Source: Methanocalculus sp.
GTDB taxonomy: Archaea > Halobacteriota > Methanomicrobia > Methanomicrobiales > Methanocorpusculaceae
Direction: 5' to 3'
Length of the DNA stretch: 9,383 nt
NCBI RefSeq assembly: GCF_030651615.1
Contig: NZ_JAUSCG010000130.1
Location: 1-9,383 of the forward strand
In this document: piece by piece, positions 5,671-9,383 of the stretch
How the letters are laid out: every line of letters starts with the position of its first letter
How positions within the stretch are numbered: the stretch's first letter is position 1
Program-made: the position numbers and the translations under genes
Notes under the pieces: generated by a model
The model's input: the letters and a program-made list of their open reading frames with translations, nothing else
Databases searched by the model: none
Told to the model about the DNA's origin: nothing

Positions 5671-8288
5671 GTTTCACCTACTCCTGATTTATCGGATTTT
5701 TCATGCAGGGGGACCGTAATTACAAATTTCGTTCCCTTCCCGCTGGTCTCATAGTTCAATGTCCCGTCAATCTGCTGTACCAGGGTATGGACGATCGTTA
5801 ACCCGGTTGTGCCGGATTTAGCCGGCCTTAACCCCTCCGGAAGCCCTGGCCCTTTATCGCTGACGGTCAGGGTAATCTTTCCTTGTTCGTCTTGTGATCC
5901 GGTGACAGTCACCATTCCGCTCCTGGCATCCGGAAATGCGTTCTGGAATGCGTTGGTCACCAGTTCGCTGGTGATGAGGGCGAGCGGCAGGGCAAGGTCA
6001 ACTCCCAGCTCCCGGATATCAATCCGGATGTCGCTCTGGATGGGGTGTTCTCCCGTCACGTACGAAGACTGGATGGAACCGACAACGGACCGGATAATAT
6101 TCCGGAGGTTAACCTGGCTCAGGTCCTTGGAATAGTAGAGCATATCGAACGTGGAGGCAATGGCATTCAGCCGGTTCTGCGTTCCGAGGAGCGCATTACG
6201 TACCCTTTTATCGGTTTCACGCCGGATTTGCATCTTCATCATGCTTACCGCGAGCTGGATGGTATTCCTCACCCGGTGGTGGATCTCGCGGAGGAGGATC
6301 TCTTTCTCACGGAGCAGGAGGTGGAGCTGTTCATCAGCCTGTTTTAGTGCGGTGATGTCGCGGATGGATTCGATTGCTCCCGTAAGATTTCCCTCCGCGT
6401 CATAGAGCGGGGTAGCTGCACACCAGAGGTGCGCTCCTCTGCCCTTATTGAGGTGCGGGATAAAGGTCTCGGCGATCCGGGTGCTGCCTTCCATTATCAT
6501 GACCGGATATTTTGCATCAACTGCCGGGTCATCATGAAGGACGAGATCGATGGTGATCGGACGCCGTTCGTGATAGAACGGGAGAGCATATTCATAATTT
6601 CCTTTGCCGATCATCTGTCCGGCTGGAACACCCGTCATCTCCTCCATTGCGCGATTCCATGCAATGACCACCCCGTTTTTGTCAATGACGACTGTTGCAT
6701 CGGGAAGGAAACTGATGATATCCATCAGACGGTGTTCGGATTTCTTCAGTTGCTCCTCTGCCGCTTTGCGTTCCGTCATGTCCCTGAAAATTCCTTCAAT
6801 TCCCTGGAGTTCACCGGAAGAATCAAAATATAAATGACTGTTCGTGGATACGGTTACCACCGAACCATCTTTTCGTCTGAGGTCCACCTCAAAGTCTTCC
6901 ACAAACCCGTTTTTTCCCATCACATTGAGCAATTGTATCCGGGCATCCGGGTCTGCATATATTTTTCCGGAAATGTTTAGTCCCAGCAATTCATCAACAG
7001 AGGCAGCACCCAGTAACTTTGCTCCGGAAGGGCTCATCATGATGAGGTTACCGTCCCGATCTGATCGATAGAAGGTGTCCTGGATATTATCCAGGATGCT
7101 GCGGTATTTCACCTCGCTTTCACGAAGAGCAATCTCTACCTGCTTGCGTTCGGTGATGTCCATCATGGAGGCAACCGACCATTTCGTGCCCGGAATTACT
7201 TCAACGGTCTGAGAGATAGTGCGGATCTCTCCGCTTTTTGTAACGACCCCGCATTCGTAATGAGTCAGGGCGGCTTCATGATTCTCCCGCCGCAGGCGGT
7301 GCTGGGCAAGCATCCGTTCCAGATCCTCCCTGACAATAAATTCCGTCCAGTTCTTTTTCCCCTCGATCTCCTCTCTTGAATATCCTGACAGTCGCGCGAA
7401 TTCGGCATTGGCAATGGATATTCTGGTATCTTCCTCGATGAGGATGATTGCGGTCCCGGTGTTTTCCAGTATGGTCCGGTATAGGTTCTCCGACGCCCTG
7501 ATCGCTTCTTCCGCTCGCTTTTTTTCGGTGATATCCCGGCACAAGGTCAGGATGATCTGTGACGGGCCGAAGGGGATGATCGAGGCATTGATCTCGACTG
7601 GCTGGATAGTGCCGTCGGGTTTCAGGTAATCGATCTCAAGGCCCCGGACCTGTCCTTTCCGGAGGCATTGTTCAACTTCCCAGGCATTTCGTTCAAGATC
7701 ATAGGGGGCGGTCCAGTCGGTCACCGGCTTTCCCCGTATCTCATCGAGCGTTGACCGGCCGCACAGCCGGAGGTATTCCTGGTTCGCAGTAACGACCCGG
7801 CCGTCATTGTCGAGGATCACATAACCGGTACCAGTGGTTTCAACCAGGCTCCGGTACTGTGCATCGCCCGCGAGAACTGCCCGCCGGCCCTGCTCCTGTG
7901 CGGTAATGTCCAGCAGCACGCCATTGAATACCAGCTCGTCACCCGCACTCACCGGTTCGGAAATGGCATGGAAATACATCTCCTCACCCGTCGGTTGTAT
8001 GAATTTCCCGGTATAATCCCATTTCCTGGCAGCGTGAACCGCGTTGTCTATCGAAGTGAGGAACGCCTCCCGGTCTTCCGGTGCAACACCGGCCGTGAAC
8101 TTCTGGAAAAACATGGCGGGGTCCCCGCTGATGCCAAACAGTTCTTTGGAGCGCCCACTGACATAGTACAACCCCCGTTCCCCGGAACCCCGTGCATAGA
8201 ACTGGAAGAGAACACCGGGGATGGTATCCGCTATCGTTCTCAACTGCTGACCGTTCATTGGTGCATCATCCGGGGGTTTTAAGGTCAT
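5667..8288 (-). CDS. Soluble histidine kinase with five PAS domains, HisKA_2 and HATPase
   Basis: This 873-residue sensor kinase has no signal peptide or membrane segment, so it probably senses intracellular cues. Five PAS/PAC units occupy about 14-130, 143-254, 266-382, 392-506 and 518-648, each ending in a D-I/M-T linker. The last is longer and holds NYEYALPFYHERRPITIDL (564-582) and HLWCAATPLYD (620-630). The HisKA_2 domain begins near 655 with LREIHHRVRNTIQ (666-678); H671 is the probable phosphorylated His, H670 being next to it. The ATPase domain shows the N-box SELVTNAFQNAF (774-785), G1 SDKGPGLPEG (810-819) and G2 TTGLTIVHTL (827-836). The N-box has Q-N where HisKA_2 kinases usually have K-H, and the H-box has T after the conserved Asn, so catalysis may be altered. 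ATG 8288 overlaps the upstream stop by ATGA and is preceded by GGGGAAGG at seven bases. ATG 8258 is a less supported alternative. The sensed ligand is unknown. Confidence 0.93.
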   Translation of the reverse strand: MTLKPPDDAPMNGQQLRTIADTIPGVLFQFYARGSGERGLYYVSGRSKELFGISGDPAMFFQKFTAGVAPEDREAFLTSIDNAVHAARKWDYTGKFIQPTGEEMYFHAISEPVSAGDELVFNGVLLDITAQEQGRRAVLAGDAQYRSLVETTGTGYVILDNDGRVVTANQEYLRLCGRSTLDEIRGKPVTDWTAPYDLERNAWEVEQCLRKGQVRGLEIDYLKPDGTIQPVEINASIIPFGPSQIILTLCRDITEKKRAEEAIRASENLYRTILENTGTAIILIEEDTRISIANAEFARLSGYSREEIEGKKNWTEFIVREDLERMLAQHRLRRENHEAALTHYECGVVTKSGEIRTISQTVEVIPGTKWSVASMMDITERKQVEIALRESEVKYRSILDNIQDTFYRSDRDGNLIMMSPSGAKLLGAASVDELLGLNISGKIYADPDARIQLLNVMGKNGFVEDFEVDLRRKDGSVVTVSTNSHLYFDSSGELQGIEGIFRDMTERKAAEEQLKKSEHRLMDIISFLPDATVVIDKNGVVIAWNRAMEEMTGVPAGQMIGKGNYEYALPFYHERRPITIDLVLHDDPAVDAKYPVMIMEGSTRIAETFIPHLNKGRGAHLWCAATPLYDAEGNLTGAIESIRDITALKQADEQLHLLLREKEILLREIHHRVRNTIQLAVSMMKMQIRRETDKRVRNALLGTQNRLNAIASTFDMLYYSKDLSQVNLRNIIRSVVGSIQSSYVTGEHPIQSDIRIDIRELGVDLALPLALITSELVTNAFQNAFPDARSGMVTVTGSQDEQGKITLTVSDKGPGLPEGLRPAKSGTTGLTIVHTLVQQIDGTLNYETSGKGTKFVITVPLHEKSDKSGVGET
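6269..6290. repeat. 22-base exact repeat, copy 1 (kinase H-box codons)
   Basis: These 22 bases are identical to 8881-8902. Both copies encode the REIHHRV part of the HisKA_2 phosphorylation helix in the two adjacent kinase genes. Identity at silent positions is more than the protein motif demands and may reflect duplication or gene conversion, although shared codon preference could also explain it. Confidence 0.5.
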
Positions 8289-9383
8289 GGATCTGCCTTC
8301 CCCATTGGTTTCTTTTCCGCCGGTTTGGAGAACGTAAACGTAAACTTCGTGCCCTCGTTGCGGTCTATCGCCACGGTGCCATCGAGTTGGTCGGTGAGCG
8401 TGTTTACGAGCCGGAGCCCCATCGAGGTCTGGTTCTCCAGCGTGATATCCTCCGGAATTCCAACACCATTGTCAGCTACGATAAATGTAAGGGTATCGGG
8501 ATCTTCGGTGGCCGTTATGGAAAGCCTCCCGTCTTTCTGATCCTTAAATGCATGCTTCAGGCTGTTGGTGATCAGTTCGTTGCTGATGAGGCCAAGGGGA
8601 ATGGCAGTGCTGATATCTACATAGATGTCCCGGATGTCAAGATCGAAACGGATGCCCTTATCAGCTGCCTCGTACATCTGGAAGATTCCATTCCCCAGTG
8701 CAACAAGGTAGTTCTTAAGGTCGATATGGGAGAAGTCTTTGCCCCGGTACAGGTGTTCGTGGACCAGTGCCATGGACATTACCCGCGTCTGGATGTCTTT
8801 TAAGATTTCAATGATCCTGGGGTCGTCGACCTTACGGATCTGCAGGTTAAGGATACTGGTGATGATCTGGAGGTTGTTTTTCACCCGGTGGTGGATCTCG
8901 CGCAGAAGCGTCTCCTTCTCGGCAAGCGATGCTTCGATCTGCTCGGTCATCTTCTTGCGCTCGGTGACATCCCGTGCCGATGCATAGATTAAGTTCCCTG
9001 AGGGGAACGAGCGCCACTCGATCCAGCGGTATGACCCATCCTTGTGGCGATAGCGGTTCGTGAATTCCAGGACTTGTTTCCCTGCTCCCAGTTCAGACAT
9101 TGCCCTCCGTGACGTCTCCATATCGTCCGGGTGGACAAAATCAAGGAGATGTTTTCCCTCCATTTCGGCAAGGCTGTACCCCAGAGCCGATTCCCATTCC
9201 TTGTTCAGGCGCCGGAAATGCCCTGTCGTATCTGCGATGGAGAGTAGGTCGAGTGTGTGGGTAAAGTACCCGTCCACCTCCTCGTTTTTCTGGCGCAGCG
9301 CCTCTTCTGCCAGTTTGCGGTCGGTAATGTTACGGATGTTGCACTGGATGACCTTCTTTTTATTCACCTCATAGACATTACTG
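8285..9383 (-). CDS. PAS histidine kinase (HisKA_2-HATPase), N-terminus beyond the window
   Basis: The frame stays open to the right edge, so the 5' end is missing. The first visible residues (SNVYEV..KKVIQCNIRNITDRK) are the end of an earlier PAS/PAC unit, so a GTG at 9367 is an internal valine, not the start. Numbering from that valine, a complete PAS domain follows at about 27-138, with RYRHKDGSYRWIEWRSF at 105-121. The HisKA_2 domain carries LREIHHRVKNNLQ (155-167; H160 is the likely phosphorylation site). The HATPase domain shows SNELITNSLKHAF (262-274), ADNGVGIPE (298-306) and SMGLRLVNTL (315-324). All motifs look intact, so this is probably an active kinase. It is first in a three-gene translationally coupled set and overlaps the next gene by four bases (8285-8288). 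No membrane segment is visible in the part present. Confidence 0.92.
   Translation of the reverse strand, partial: SNVYEVNKKKVIQCNIRNITDRKLAEEALRQKNEEVDGYFTHTLDLLSIADTTGHFRRLNKEWESALGYSLAEMEGKHLLDFVHPDDMETSRRAMSELGAGKQVLEFTNRYRHKDGSYRWIEWRSFPSGNLIYASARDVTERKKMTEQIEASLAEKETLLREIHHRVKNNLQIITSILNLQIRKVDDPRIIEILKDIQTRVMSMALVHEHLYRGKDFSHIDLKNYLVALGNGIFQMYEAADKGIRFDLDIRDIYVDISTAIPLGLISNELITNSLKHAFKDQKDGRLSITATEDPDTLTFIVADNGVGIPEDITLENQTSMGLRLVNTLTDQLDGTVAIDRNEGTKFTFTFSKPAEKKPMGKADP
8881..8902. repeat. 22-base exact repeat, copy 2 (kinase H-box codons)
   Basis: This is the partner of 6269-6290, in the same orientation and in the upstream kinase gene. The flanking codons diverge at once: the next residues are KNNLQ here and RNTIQ in the other gene. 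Confidence 0.5.

Noticed and set aside
6429..6833. Open frames on the + strand across the kinase genes, the longest 134 residues
   Set aside because: They lie antisense to strongly conserved kinase coding sequence, have no domain features, and are explained by the GC-rich codon pattern of the true frame.
6344..9340. Recurring short motifs around GGTGATGTCC in the kinase genes as a DNA repeat array
   Set aside because: They fall at irregular spacing at the end of each PAS domain and encode the D-I-T-E-R-K linker, so they reflect protein domain repetition, not a CRISPR or other DNA array.
9365..9367. GTG at 9367 as the start of the right-hand kinase
   Set aside because: The frame is open upstream of it and encodes the end of a PAS domain (SNVYE before it), so the GTG is an internal valine and the gene is cut by the window edge.

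Overview
The window looks like a stretch of an archaeal chromosome, most likely from a methanogen of the order Methanomicrobiales. The evidence is archaeal-type TATA boxes (one placed for a leaderless transcript), Shine-Dalgarno motifs of the GGTGAT/AGGTGA type, several stacked PAS domains joined to HisKA_2-type histidine kinases, and a REC-PAS protein of a style common in that group. The order is inferred from protein style; no similarity search was possible.

Left part, + strand (1-2978). The last 36 codons of an amino-acid-kinase-family protein (UMP kinase or molybdenum-storage-protein type) end at 113. A short AT-rich promoter region follows, then a complete tungstate ABC transporter operon: tupA (lipoprotein that binds tungstate), tupB (permease) and tupC (ATPase with a C-terminal TOBE-like region). 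tupB and tupC overlap or abut and are probably translated together. Tungsten import fits a methanogen that uses tungsten-dependent formylmethanofuran or formate dehydrogenases.

Middle part (2979-4668). A convergent intergenic region carries T-tracts and a small palindrome followed by T5, probably the transcription-termination zone. On the - strand come a 113-residue two-helix membrane protein of unknown function, apparently leaderless, and a class I SAM-dependent methyltransferase of unknown substrate. The methyltransferase start region lies in a 32-bp imperfect palindrome. About 285 bases upstream of it hold no convincing gene.

Right part, - strand (4669-9383). Three signalling genes lie head to tail, each pair overlapping by ATGA. 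In transcription order they are a PAS histidine kinase that runs off the right edge, an 873-residue kinase with five PAS domains, and a REC-PAS protein that ends in a degenerate dimerisation domain with no ATPase domain. None has a DNA-binding domain, so this is probably a phosphorelay or scaffolded sensor complex acting through protein contacts. GC content is visibly higher here (about 55-62% in sampled lines) than in the tup operon (about 43-48%).

I found no RNA genes, mobile elements, CRISPR arrays or clearly new defence or biosynthetic system. The most notable points are the degenerate kinase parts within the signalling cluster and the palindromes at the tup and methyltransferase promoters.
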